Below, one piece after another: positions 50,067-62,400 of a DNA stretch of 64,000 nucleotides; the first letter of the stretch is position 1; every line of letters starts with the position of its first letter. The notes beneath the pieces were generated by a model, which did not search any database, was not told the origin of the DNA, and was given only the letters and a program-made list of their open reading frames with translations. Location: NCBI RefSeq assembly GCF_021018805.1, contig NC_086247.1, positions 146,779,285 through 146,843,284 on the forward strand, read 5' to 3'. A program made the translations under genes and the position numbers. This DNA is from Prinia subflava. Its lineage: Eukaryota; Chordata; Aves; Passeriformes; Cisticolidae.

Positions 50067-50800
50067 GGCAACAGACACCTGATCGCCAGCCGAGAGAGAG
50101 AGAAAGAGGTGGGGAGGGGGAAGGCGAGGCTGGGAGGCGGGACCGGCAGCTGGAGGGGCTCTGGGAGGCCGCTGTGCACGGAGTGGCTCGGCCCCGAGGA
50201 AGGGGCGAGGGGAGGGAGGACCGAGCCTCCCCCGTGCCCTGCCCGGCCCCGGTGGGCACGGCTCAGCCCGGCAGGCGGGCACTGCCCGCTCCCGTCCCCT
50301 CCGCCCGTCCTCCTTCCCCCCACGGCCGGGGAGAGGAGGGAGAAGAGGGGGGGTTTGCGGGTTTTTCGGAGGTGGTCGTTGTCGTCGCTTTTTAAAATAA
50401 TCCGGTAAATCGTGTCTCTTACTATTTTCGTATTAATTCATTTTTGCTGCATTAAAACGTGCTTCAGCGCCCCTCAGTGGAAATCCGCCCAAAGCTGCTC
50501 CCGGCGGCTCCGGCCGGGGATAAACAACCGCGATCGCGGCGCCGGGGATGGAGCCGAGCTGGGCTGGGCTGGGCCGGGGTCGGGGTCAGCTCCGGGGCCC
50601 GGACCCGCCGGGGATCCCCGCCGGGGCCCCGCTCGGGGCCGCGGGGCCCCGCTGGCCCGGGAGCCGCGGCCGGGCGGGGACAGCGGGCACGGCCCGGGCC
50701 GCACCGCGGGGACCCCCGGCCGGCCCGCCCCGCCCGCCCGGCACGGCTGCTCCGGACAGGGGGACAATTCCTGTTGCTCCAGCACCAGCCAGAGGGGTTT

Positions 50801-53800
50801 CCATAGCAACAGATGCTTAGGTTTAAAGGAAAGTGGCAGAGTTGCTGTCCCTTCTTCTGCTCTCCAAAATCCTCCCCTTTGACCTCTACATCTAGCAGAT
50901 CACAACACACAAAGCATAAACCAGCGTTTGCCCATTCCCATTGAGAGACTTGCTGCTGAAGAGCTCACAAACTTCATTATAATTTAACCAGTGGATTTCA
51001 TGGGCTAAAATTCCTTTTCTATACACTGTTCTTGCTTAAAGTTTTAGCTGTTAAGAGAATACCATCTTTGATACATGTAATTTCATCAGTCTTAAAAAAG
51101 CTCTGCTTTAGTAGATCATGTATACAATATTCTAAAGTGCAATGATTCCCCCCTCCATTATTTCAATAACCGCCTGATCAAAAATCTCTTTGCGTCTGAA
51201 TTGTTTCATCAATTCCTTTTTATTTGTGTCTTCAAAGTCAGGCATGAGAAGTCTTAACATTTAGATGAAAAGGGAACCTTATCTCATCAGGAGAGAAAAC
51301 AAAAACAAACACTCTATCTCCTTCCTGATGGAACTTGAAAGAACGAATCATTTTGATCTTCACAACTGAGATCCTGACATTTAATTAAAAAACAAGATGA
51401 GCACACAACACTCTGAAGCAAAGGTCTGGGTTCTAAGTCATAGTGACATCCGTCATAGCAGAGGTAACTTTCCAGAAGCCACTTGGACCCCTTGTAAATT
51501 CTGTTTCAGACACAAATTAACTACCAAAAATCTGGACACAGAGCTCAGCTAAATTCCACCTTGAACTGCGTTAATGATATTTGGAATCATCACAGGTTTA
51601 TGATATTTGGAATTGGTGACAACTAGCACTGAAAAAAAAAAAAAGGAACAAGAGAATAAAATTAAAAGAAATAATATATTTTTAACTTCTAAGGAAAAAC
51701 TAGGACACAAAGGAATAATCAAAGCCACAAAAAGGCAAGACGAAACCACTAGGCAGGAAAAACACCAAAGTCTGAATTATAAAGTTTCAAAGAAAGCACA
51801 GAAAAAAGAAAACATTCAGCATCACAGCCCAGTTCAAAACCAAAAGAGCCTCTAAGTACCAATTCAGATCCAAATACATTATTTGTGGTTTTAATCCTTA
51901 AGAACCAAGATTTCACATAATTGAGTTTGCTTAGTCATGCACGCATATATTGGGCATGTATGTGTGTACACAATTCATGGAAAAATTATATTAAGGGAAC
52001 GCAAAATTGCAGCGTCAGACACTTGAAAAGCTCAGTAAAAAACAAACAGCCAAATGGTCCTCATCCACCAAAAGATCCTGATCATGTAGCTTTGGGCTGT
52101 GATTCATTCACCCAAAAATAAATAATTACAGCTATTTAAAGGCATTTCTGATTCCAGCTCTCCCCTCCATGACAGACCAGGGACAGCAAAAACAATTTAA
52201 TGTCGTGTTCTGGGTATTGTGGTGGGTGAAGGAAGATGGTTTGCACCAGCTGGGAACTGCAAGACACATTTCTGTCACCCTGCTACATCCAGAATGACCT
52301 TGTGTGGAAGGGCTGAGCAGGCAGCTGGATGCAGAAATATCTTGAACAACCCCCTGCAACAAGAGGCACCAGGATCAGCCTGTCAATGCCACTGCTGAGA
52401 GCAGGAGGATTTCTCTGAGTCATAGGGGACCCAGATGATTGCATTAGGGACTGTGGAGAGCACTCCAGCCTGCCTCTGCACAAGTTATCTCAGGATGTGG
52501 CTTGTCCCTGCAAACGTGTTATGGTAGCCCTGCCTGCCTGTGGGGAGGGACACAGCCCAGGGCTCCCGAGGCACTGTGCAGTGCTGCCAGAACCTCTGCC
52601 CTCACCTCCACCCTCCACCTGCAAGCCCGTGGTTAATTTGCTGCTCATCTGTGCATGACTGAGAGCCCAGAGTCCTCTACAGCATCCTGGTTGTGTGACC
52701 AGATACTGGTTACACCAACGGGGCAAGGAAAGCACAGAGCCAAAAAAACCAAACCCAAACACAGGAAACATTGAGACATGGCAGGAAAATGGCACTAAAC
52801 AAACTTCAGGAATCAGGGTTGCATTGCAGCAAAAAACCTTCCCAGCCCACGGCAAGATTTGAGGAGAAGTGAGAAGTGAGCAATTTACGTTATGGAACAT
52901 GTGTAAAGAGGCAAAATATTTCACAAGTACAAACAGAAGGTTCTTGTCTTTAAGCACATATCCTAAAAGTAAGCAAAATCCTTTCCCTAAACCCTGCAAT
53001 GAGATCCCAAGATAAAAATCAAAGCACTTCAAAACAGTGTCCTCAAGCGTCTTTTAGTTGTATATTTAATTCAGTATCCGAAGTTTTGAAGGGAGGTTTG
53101 ATTCCTAACTAGTGACATTTCCATCAAAATAAAGTGTGTTAGTTAAGACATTTTCCCTGCAGCACCAAAGTGTGTTTTACTGACATTTTTAAAGCATTCA
53201 GATAGAAATGACACTTTTTTCTCCCCATGTTGTATAAATAAACAGAGTCCCCATATTTCAACACTATTAATGTAACACAATCAAAAGCAGGTCAAACCCA
53301 AGCCCTACTGCCTTTAAAACTTTACATTAAATATTTGTTTCCAGACAAATCAGCTCTGAAGAACACTGGCAAAGAAACAATCCAGAAATATTACTCCTGG
53401 ATATTTTTTATTTAGATATAACTTCTATCTGTCAGGGAATTCATGCATTGTTATTCACATTCCATTCTTCTGTTCTGACAAAGCAATTTATGAGCTTGCC
53501 ATATAAATAATGTAGGGTTTGTTGCAGACAGAGCTAAACATGTTTCTAGTTTTCAAGTGTTGATAGTTATTAAGCAGCTGATTTGAGGGTTTTTTTTAAC
53601 AAAAGATAATTTTTCAATAGTTCAAGTACACTTTTTATTATTTGAACAATTGCATTTTCATTTCCAATGGATTTATAAAGGAATTTTAGAATTTCCTGGT
53701 TATTTCTTTTTATATCACTACCAAAAAGGGCAAGTTAGTATTTTTTCTTAAAATGACTATTTATTAATACAAAACATCTGAGGTTTTGATAATAGCATCT

Positions 53801-54092
53801 AGGCACTAGAGAGACAAAGATACAATATTTTAACTCCTCTTACCATGGTCAGCCAAGGTAAAATCATCCAGCTCATGAATCTCTAATGGCCCCAGGCTTA
53901 CACCTTCTATACATCTGCTGCCTGGTGTTGACTAAAAACCCAACCAAACCAGAACAGAAATCCCTTTCCTGTGTCAAATGCACCAATTCAGCAGTCCCTG
54001 AGGACACACTGGATCATTCATTTTGATCTAATGGGTGTGCTGGGGGGAGAACTGCACTGTGTAAAGAAAAGTGACAGTAGGGCTGTGGAGGG

Positions 54093-54094
<2 letters not shown>
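50801..54094. other. Upstream flank without recognisable gene
   Basis: The sequence turns abruptly AT-rich after 50800. The longest frame (minus, 52490-53032, 180 codons) starts with TTG, not ATG, and shows no domain. 53470-53710 is non-repetitive and AT-rich. Confidence 0.65.
51574..51613 (+). repeat. Short direct repeat ATGATATTTGGAAT x2
   Basis: The 14-mer occurs at 51574-51587 and 51600-51613, with TCATCACAGG and two T between. Confidence 0.85.

Positions 54095-54140
<46 letters not shown>
54095..54140. repeat. (TA)23 microsatellite
   Basis: A perfect run of 23 TA units, about 4.8 kb upstream of the DPP6-L start. It is likely polymorphic. Confidence 0.95.
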
Positions 54141-54143
<3 letters not shown>

Positions 54144-54929
54144 GAATCAGTATGCTGAGCTGCTCACTGTCTTAGCTCATTATTTGTGCTAGCAGCATCT
54201 CAGAGCAAGTGATGTAGAAATGCAGCACTGGACAGTGAGTGAGGACACAGAGAAGCATATTTCTCTCTGGAATCACACACTGTTCAGAAGAAAACTAATC
54301 TTGAAAGCCTTATAATGATAAAAAAATATTAGAACAAACAAAAGTCCCTAAACAAACAAGGAAGCTCTCCAGCCTGAACTAAGAGAAACATTAGTAAAAT
54401 TAGTTTTCTGGACAACACAAGAATAATCCAGTGTTCCATAAGTGGTGGAATGAAGGCTTTTGTGGGGATACTCTTCCCTATCCACTGATACTATTCCCTT
54501 CCTACTGGGAATAATAGACATTGGTGGCTTTACAGGATACAAGATTTTGGGGAAAAAAGAAAGCAGGCTGGAAGAAAAGGCTCTTCAGGAGAAGAGATGG
54601 GCCCAGAGGGAGCCAAGAAGAAAAAAATCAAAAGCTTATAGAAGAGGCAGGGACACAGTGAAGTACCAGGAGGGCCAAGAGAAAAAGGAGATGAAGACAA
54701 GTGAGGTCAAAGAGGAAGAGAAGAAATGGACCAAAACTGTCAGAGATGGAAAGCACCAACATGCCTGGGGAGCAGGGAGCCAGGCTGGCGTGGCACAAGG
54801 TTAATTGCAGCCACACAATGGGGGCATTTTCAAAACCAGGGAGATCAGCTGCTCCAGAAGGCAATTCCAATATCTGGTGGATAAATGTTGCCTGTGTGGT
54901 CAGTGAGACAGGTGATTGTAACCACCTTG

Positions 54930-55175
54930 ATGTCCAACAAGGCCTAATTAAATGAAATCAAGAGCACAGAGCTGAATATCAGCAGGTTCTTCCTGGTAGT
55001 GTGAGCAGGGCTGTTTCCAAAGGAAATGGTTGAAAGTCTTAATGCTGAGGGCATTTATAAATAGCCTGTATGAGGCATTAGAAAATGTGCTGTAAGGAAT
55101 AATCCTGCCAACTGGCAAAACTATAGTTCACATGATCAAGAAGGTCTTTCCCATATGGTTTTTATGATTTTGCAG
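54930..55175 (+). mobile_element. Old, diverged CR1 3' fragment
   Basis: The order ATATCAGCAGGTTCTTCCTG, GTAGTGTGAGCAGGGCTGTT, GGTTGAAAGTCTTAATGCTG, GTAAGGAATAATCCTGCCAA, AAGGTCTTTCCCATATGG and TTTTTATGATT follows the plan of an older CR1 subfamily. The many differences suggest an insertion well before the other copies. Confidence 0.65.
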
Positions 55176-58100
55176 TTGGTGCAGAGGTGATGAAAGGCAG
55201 GGGAAAAAGAGAAAACAACACAGAAGAGATGAGTCAGAAATAATGGTTGTGCAAGACTGGTGCTAAAAAAAGGTTATGTAAAGCCTAAGTAAAAGAAAAT
55301 ACTGAGGTACAGGTGTTTGTACAGCTGCACACCACATCAGGGTCCTGGCTTAGCCCCGTAGCTGGTACTGACATTCATACCTACAGAGACTTGTACTGCA
55401 GACTGTCTTTCTTGTCTCAATTAACATCCTGTCTTTGGGAGCTTTATCTGAGAGAACTTAGGGTGAGATCCCAATTCTGTGTCTTCAAGAGCAGCCAGGA
55501 AGTCAAGCATTACAGATAAATACACTTTCCTTTGGATAACACAAGCAGTTGGCATCCATGTGAGACTTGGCTAACATTACTGAGCTGGTCTCCACTCTGA
55601 ACGCTCCTCTCTGCTTTGTAACCTGCCAAGGTTTCATACTCAAGTCAGATATGCCATGACAGCAACCAGGTTTCCTGATTAATCCTATCTCTCAAGGGGG
55701 TTTTCAGTAAGAAAAGGGAATATTTTTGTCTTCAGAAAGGCAAAGAAGGCTGTTGCAGGTCTATCAGAAAAGCAACCACCTTGCAAAAGCATCCCCCTGT
55801 CACCTCAGGCAGACTGGCTCAAGGCAGGAGACACGCTCAGCTCTAGATGTGAAAGGGATGCACAAGGTTCCTGCTCTACTGGCGTGCAGGGGCCACATCT
55901 GCACATCCTTAATTGCCCAAGTTGGGAGAAGCTGATGCAATTCCTCCCTAATTCACCACTGTAAAACTGGCAGCACACAGAAGCAAAATACCTTGGAGAA
56001 ATTCTGAATTTGCACTTGCCAAAAAGAACTTGTGCATGAAGAATCTTGGAGAAGCAGAAGGAATTTAATGAGTTAGCATTTCAAATGCATGCCACAGGAT
56101 TCAAAGGGATCAGAGAAGACAAAGTAATTTAATTTAAAGACTTTTTTTGTTTTTAATAATACAAAGATTTTCTTTAAACAGATCTGACTCCTCAGACTAG
56201 CTGTCACTAAATTCACAGGGGTCTTTTTTGCTTGGAAGAAAACTAAAACCTAGATTTACTAAAAGACTCAGGGGATGTAATGACACAAATTTAGGTTTTG
56301 GAACCCCCCAGCTGAAAGGAAACTAGAGAGAAATATGAATATGCAGGGAAAAAAGTACATTTAGAGAAGCGGACATCTCAAAAGGGCTACCTTAGGCTAA
56401 CCAAGTATCTTCCCTTTCCTTTGTTCTCCTTCTGGCCCTGCCAGACATATGTTTCTTCCTGTAGTTTGGCATAGATTCAGCATATTCAAATATTCTTCTT
56501 TGCAACATTTACAGAAAAAGGAGCAATGATGGAGGTTTGTAAAACCCCTCCCTGTTCACATTGGATATTCTTTAGGAATAAATATCAGTTCAGGCAATCT
56601 TGAAGGCTGCAGGTACAACTCATCCCAGTTTCTGTCTCCCACCAGGACTACAGACAGGTGAGGGGCTGTTGTGGGATGTCTTCTTGGGCAGTTTTGCATT
56701 TACAGAACTGCCACTGGGGGTACTTCAGAAGTTTTCAGGCTGGACAGAAAAGCATTTGATGAGTTCCAGTCATCTGGAGCTAAGTGGGTTGTGAGCATGG
56801 ATTTTATAAAGCAGCTCTTGATTAGCTGTCTGAAGCCCCCTGAAATCACCTAAAAGCAAATAATCCTATTTTGGATTTGGGACTGATTTAAATTGGTAGA
56901 TATATTTGTATTGATATTTGTGCTTCTTCACTCTAAGTGCTGGTGCATGTTTGCTCCTGCCTATTTGCCTTCATAAATTGATTAGGAGGAAAAGCTTAGA
57001 TGCTTGCTCATAGTTTTCTAAGTACAGAATATAGCATTTGTCCAACTCACCTGTCTCAGTAACATAAAGCCCAAAATCGCTGAGGCTCATGGAAGTTATT
57101 TTAAAGGTCTGACCCACATAAAATATTTTAAAATATTTTAAACATTTTAAATGTTTCTGGTCAACTGCCATTATGTAACAACAAATATACAGGATTATAA
57201 ATGGCTGTCAAACAGTGCATTCATTTTTGAAGGTGGGAGACACAAGGACAAGAATTGAATACTGGTAGGAGATCAGTAAATTACATCTTTACCAGTTTTA
57301 AAAAAGTTTATGACCAAAGATGTTTAGGGTCAATAAACAAGGCAACTAATCAGAGGTTTTTATTTTAAACACTTCTTAGGGTGTACCTGGATTAAACTCA
57401 CCAACACATGTACTTCTTTTTCATTTGACTGCCCTCTTTCAATATATGCCAGAGGCACTAGGCTTTGTAAGGTTATTCAGCAATGTGAGGTACTGGAATA
57501 CACACGGGAATTATCAAAATCAGATCAGTGATGGTATAATCAATATGAGCTGCTGCTTTGGAAAATTCCAGGGGTATTAACGTGAATCTTGACGTATTCA
57601 CTGCATGTACCTAAATTTAGGGGCATTTTATTTCTAGTTGCTACTTAAGCTGACAGAGATCTTATTGGCTTGTTAAATAATATCTTTAAAAAACAAATAA
57701 ACCTAGTTCTTTGTGAAAGAAGCCAGGCACATACCTACCTAGTCACTCCTGAGTTAGATCTATAGGTATATTTATCTGCATATGTCAAGGAACCATAAAA
57801 GCATGTCAAGTGAACTGAAGAAAGTATGAAAACTAACTCTGGAGATGTTCAGTAATTTCACCACACAGATAAAAGTAGTTCAGGACTCCTCTAAGTGAAA
57901 AAATGCAAGCTGCTTCATTGTGATCTGAACAAGACTGTGACAAAAGCAATCCTGGGAAATTCTGACTTCAACTGATAATTTCAAATCTCTGGAAAAGTTT
58001 TGTTCTTCCAGAGAAAATTTAATCCCCTCCAAATTATACAAGCACACAGCAGCATTCAGATCCTCCTGTTTCTCTCCACAAAAGCAGGTAAACAGCAACT

Positions 58101-59049
58101 AGGCAGCTAAAAATGTCACAACAGGATCCAAAACTGAGGGTTGAGTCCATCATAGTTTCTGCAACACAACTTCAGTAGCACAACCAGAGCTGCATTTTGT
58201 AAAAGCACCAACACTGAATGCAATTGTTGAAAAAAGGAGGCCACCATGACTTAAAGAAGTAAATTCTTATGAAAGATCATGTGCTACACGGGCTGATTCC
58301 AGCCCTCCAGGAACCTTATCAGCAATGGGCAGATGGAACCAGCATCACCATTTATCTGGAATGTTCAGTTCTTAAATCACTTAATTGTTTCTCAACACTG
58401 CATCTTCAATGATTTCATATAAACAACCACATTGTAACCTTCTTCAGCTTCATGAGGCCGAGTGAATTTTACCATTTTTCTGTGGGAATTGTTTATTCCA
58501 GCCATTATTCACCAATTCAAACACATCTTTGCCCATCCAGTAACCTGGCAAAACAGAATGTGCTACCGATTCTGAGGGCGATAATTTTCCCAAAAATTCC
58601 CTTTACTGAGAAAAATTTCCTTTACCTCCCATTCAGAGGTGCTGATATCCCTCTGTTGGTGCTGCTTGGTATTTTTGGAAGTGGATTACACCTCAAAACC
58701 AATCAGCATGGCCTGGTTGTGTCACCCAGAAACATCCGGGTCCTTGAAGAGGAGGCACGCGCGGTTCCGACGTTTGCAGCGCATTATGACAAATGCAGGC
58801 AACAACTTGTCAGAGGTGGAAACATTCGCTGGATAACAGAGATGACATAACCAGAAAGTAGGACAGTCAACCCAAAATGAGGCAAAACTGTGTTTTGGCT
58901 AGAATAGGACATGTAGGAATTTAAATGACCTGGGATTTTCCTACAAAAAACATCTGCCTTATGTTGAAACGCACAGCGCTTTCTTTGTATTAGAGAATTT
59001 GCAAGAAAGTGTTGGAAACTGCCTTATATCAGAGCTCAGATCTTAAAAG
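55176..59049. other. Upstream flank without recognisable gene
   Basis: AT-rich flank. At 58452-58850 a 132-codon plus-strand frame passes through a stretch with several CG dinucleotides (58730-58785), which is unusual for this area, but I do not recognise the product. Confidence 0.65.
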
Positions 59050-59431
59050 AAGTATTTGAGGGAGCTGAGGGTGTTCATCCTGGAGGAAAGGAGGCTCAGG
59101 GGAGACCTTATTGCCTTCTACAGCTCCTTTGGAGCAGGTTGCAGCCAGGTGGAGATTGGTCCCTTTTCCAAGAAACACGATCAGAGGAAACAGCCTCAAG
59201 TTGAGCAGGGGAGATTTAGAGTGACTATTACAAAAAACTTCCTCATGGAAAGGGATGTCTAGCACTTGACCAGGCTGTCCAGGGCAGTGGTGGAGTCATT
59301 GCCTGAAGGTATTTAATAGATGTGTAAATGTGGCACTTGGGACATGATTTAATGGTGGGTTAGCAGTCAGTATCAAAGACCCTTTCCAAACTAAACAATA
59401 CTATGATTACATGATCCTATGGGAAAAGAAA
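59050..59431 (+). mobile_element. CR1 LINE 3' fragment
   Basis: Blocks in order are GAGGGAGCTGAGGGTGTTCA, TCCTGGAGGAAAGGAGGCTC, AGGGGAGACCTTATTGCCTT, ACAGCCTCAAGTTGAGCAGG, GGAGATTTAGAGTGACTATT, TGTGGCACTTGGGACATGAT and the end CTATGATTACATGATCCTAT. It is 5' truncated and moderately diverged. It lies upstream of the DPP6 promoter. Confidence 0.9.
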
Positions 59432-62400
59432 GAAAACACCTGAAAGGGGCCCAAATCTGTGGAATTTCTCAGTCTCTTAAGGCTGGAATAGTGTTGCTTT
59501 CAGAACACTCATAGAGGCCCATTTCTAAATGAGTTCACTGGCAATCATTTCATCTTTGCCTGCTTGTTCCAGGGAGCTGTAGAGGAGCACTGCTTTATCT
59601 GTGCTGTACCTGTGCATTGAGCTCCTGGTCCAGGGCTGAGGGGCTCCCTGTTATCATGACTGAACCTTGACTGGGATTCTCATGCTGAGCTTAGCTCCCC
59701 TCTCCACCACACACAATTCTCTAGGCAGGCCACCTAGTTTAAGAGGCAGCACAAGCTGCCTGCCCTGCCACCTTGCAAGCCCCACATGTGCCCCAAAAAG
59801 TCCTAAAATAGGTTTGTGGGTCAGCTGCAGTGTGGACTGCCTGCATATCCCAGCTTAGTACTGCAGCCATGGTGGGAAAGGCTGACTGCACCTTTCTGCT
59901 TATTTTAGGAGCAGCCTAAGGCAAGTTTACAAAGTAATCTCCTTCTCTTTTTTTGCTGCCAGTAGTGCATTTCTATAGAAAAAAAATACAATAAAAAAAG
60001 ATCACACTGTGATTTCTAAGCTGACAGCAGGCCTTTAGGATCAGAGCACAGATTTTAAATTAAATATGCTCCATCACACAAAGTTTTTGTCTATTATATA
60101 GTTCATATTAGAAAATAGTTGTCATTTCTTTATCAGATCCCTTTGGAAACTCACTACTGTTGGACCCTGCCCTCTACTGACATGCTTCTCATCTGAACAC
60201 AATGCAGTCTCTTATATAGATGGCAACCTAGATGGCACATTTAAAATGAGTCTTTTTTTTCAAAAGAGAGTTAAAAAAAAGAGAGAAGGACAAAGATTAC
60301 AATTCTACTGATTTCTATTTTCTATGTCAAATAGCTGAGAGAGTGCAAAAAGAAAAAATAAATTGAAATTAAATATTAATAATAATCTGAAGAAAATTCA
60401 TTTGGATCAATACAATTTTATAAATAAGAGTCTTAACTGCCTTCTACCCTCCAGAAATAGAACTGGGTTTTTTACAGTGTTTGTCAAGCCTGTTCTCTGA
60501 GTTTGGTACAGAAAAGATGCCAGACATGGTAGAAGTTGCAGTGGTAAGCAAGCAGCTGTGCCATTCTGCTAACCCACACATTGGTACACAGGGCACAAGG
60601 CAGCTCTGGAGGGGAGGGAGCACTTCCACTCCCCCCACTCTGTGCACTCTGTCCTGCACACATTGTTTGAAATGATAAGAGAGTAAGCATTTGGATATCT
60701 GTTTTCACTTATGGCCCTTAAAACAGAGACAGGACCCATCAAGGCTTACAGTAAATTTCTGAGATGAAACTTCTTGTCAGTATTGTCGGGATGAGAGCAG
60801 CAGAGCTGAGGGATTTGCTCATGTGGGTCTGTCCTGGGAGCAGGAGGGTGCACAAGCTTTACCCTATGGCCTTTGTTCTGCTGGGTTATGACTCTTGTTA
60901 CTGGGAAGGCTCAGCAGAATTAGAAGGAGGTGAAACATCAGGAGAGGGGCTGCTTGCTAATTTTGGAAGCATCAAGGCCCCAGACCAGGGCTGTTCATCC
61001 GATCTGGTGTTTAAAATAGGCAGCTAATGGAAAAAGACCTAAACAAAAAGGATGGTAAGAATTCCTTAAGAAATAACATTCATTCTTCCTAAGTCATTGC
61101 TACAGCTGTCACTGGGGTCAGCGTGTGCTCAGGAAATTGTGTTTCTTATGACACAGTCGTTCCATGTTTGCACCACAGTCTGGAGGGAAAACCCGACGTG
61201 CTGGCTTCTCTTTCTATAGGATTCTCAGGTTAGTTATTCTAGCTAAATCCAGAGTTACTGCAGGCACAGAGAATGCTTCATGCACTCCATAAAATCATTT
61301 GACAATCCAAGGAAAACTTCCCTGAGACTGCTGTTCAGATTAACTGTGATTAATTGTATTTAGTGGGCACTTTACCTGAGTAAGGACGGCAGGGACTGAC
61401 CATACCTGAGCAGACCATCCCAAAACACTGAAATTACTCATAAGCCTAGAAATAAACATTTGGGAAAAAAACCAACTGTAAATACAGATCAGCATCACCA
61501 CTTGAGGGTGCTGCAGTAGTTCTTAAATATTAACACAAAGATGTGCTGCCAGGCAGGTACTGTACACAGAGCTGCAAGGCAATAATTCACCTAATTACTT
61601 CCATGGAGGCACTCAGAACATTTGGAGCTAAATTAGCACAAAAATGCTGCTGAAAAGGAGAGCTTCTTCTGAAACAGAGGTTCAAAATCCTAAAAATCTT
61701 CCTAACTAACTGTGGTGATAAAACAGGATTCTCCTTAAAAAGAGCTGAGAAAAGGAAAAATTAAGCCAAACATGAGAGGGCCCTCAATTACAAAGTCACA
61801 TGCATTTCCAGCTTCAAGAAAGTCATTACAAGTATAAATTCTCAGCTCTGCACACACATTTCCTTTGACTGTAATACAAGAGAATATTTTTCAAGGCATA
61901 TCAAATTGATTTTGCTATAAACTATTACGGGATTATAGCCTCTTTGAATAGTCTTCACTCCAGGAAACACACAGAACTGCTCTCTGTGGGAAATATATTG
62001 AATAGTCAGTAAAACACAAAGCAATACCAAAATACAATAGAAAGTGTTTCAAAAAAGCCACAGCAACCTAAATGAAGAGCCCTTGTCAAACATAATCTAG
62101 GATTCTCCTACTATGTAGAAATTCCCTTTTATAATAAAAAAGTTATTTTCTTGTGGAGATATAAAAATGTGAAAAAGAAAGATAAATTATGATAATGATG
62201 TTTCTTTTGAATGTATGAAATCATTTTATATGTGAAAGCATACTGACTGAAATGAGCTCTCATTTGTAAAGTTTGTCCAATTCCAGGTTTTTTTAATCTG
62301 ACTCTTATCAGGCACTCAAGAGAGCTGGTCAGGAACTATTTCATGATACTCTTGGAAAATGCTGACCCATCCAAGTTAAAACTGCTGTTGGTAAAAGAGC

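Larger units (their letters stand above)
48440..50800. promoter_or_regulatory. DPP6: CpG island at the DPP6-L promoter
   Basis: CG dinucleotides are dense from about 48440 to 49560 and again from about 50090 to 50790, in contrast to the AT-rich, CpG-poor flanks. The island contains exon 1 and its leader. It is interrupted by a 23-base A run (50044-50066) and by A/T-rich patches near 48715-48750 and 49619-49670. The right-hand dome (50460-50760) is almost pure G+C. Limits are by eye, not computed. Confidence 0.85.

Noticed and set aside
50412..50910. Overlapping frames of 72-156 codons on both strands
   Set aside because: Extreme G+C makes stop codons rare. The translations are Gly/Pro/Arg/Ala-rich with no motif, and opposite strands are equally open.
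52490..53032. 180-codon minus-strand frame
   Set aside because: It begins with TTG rather than ATG, has no recognisable domain, and the low-complexity composition fits chance.
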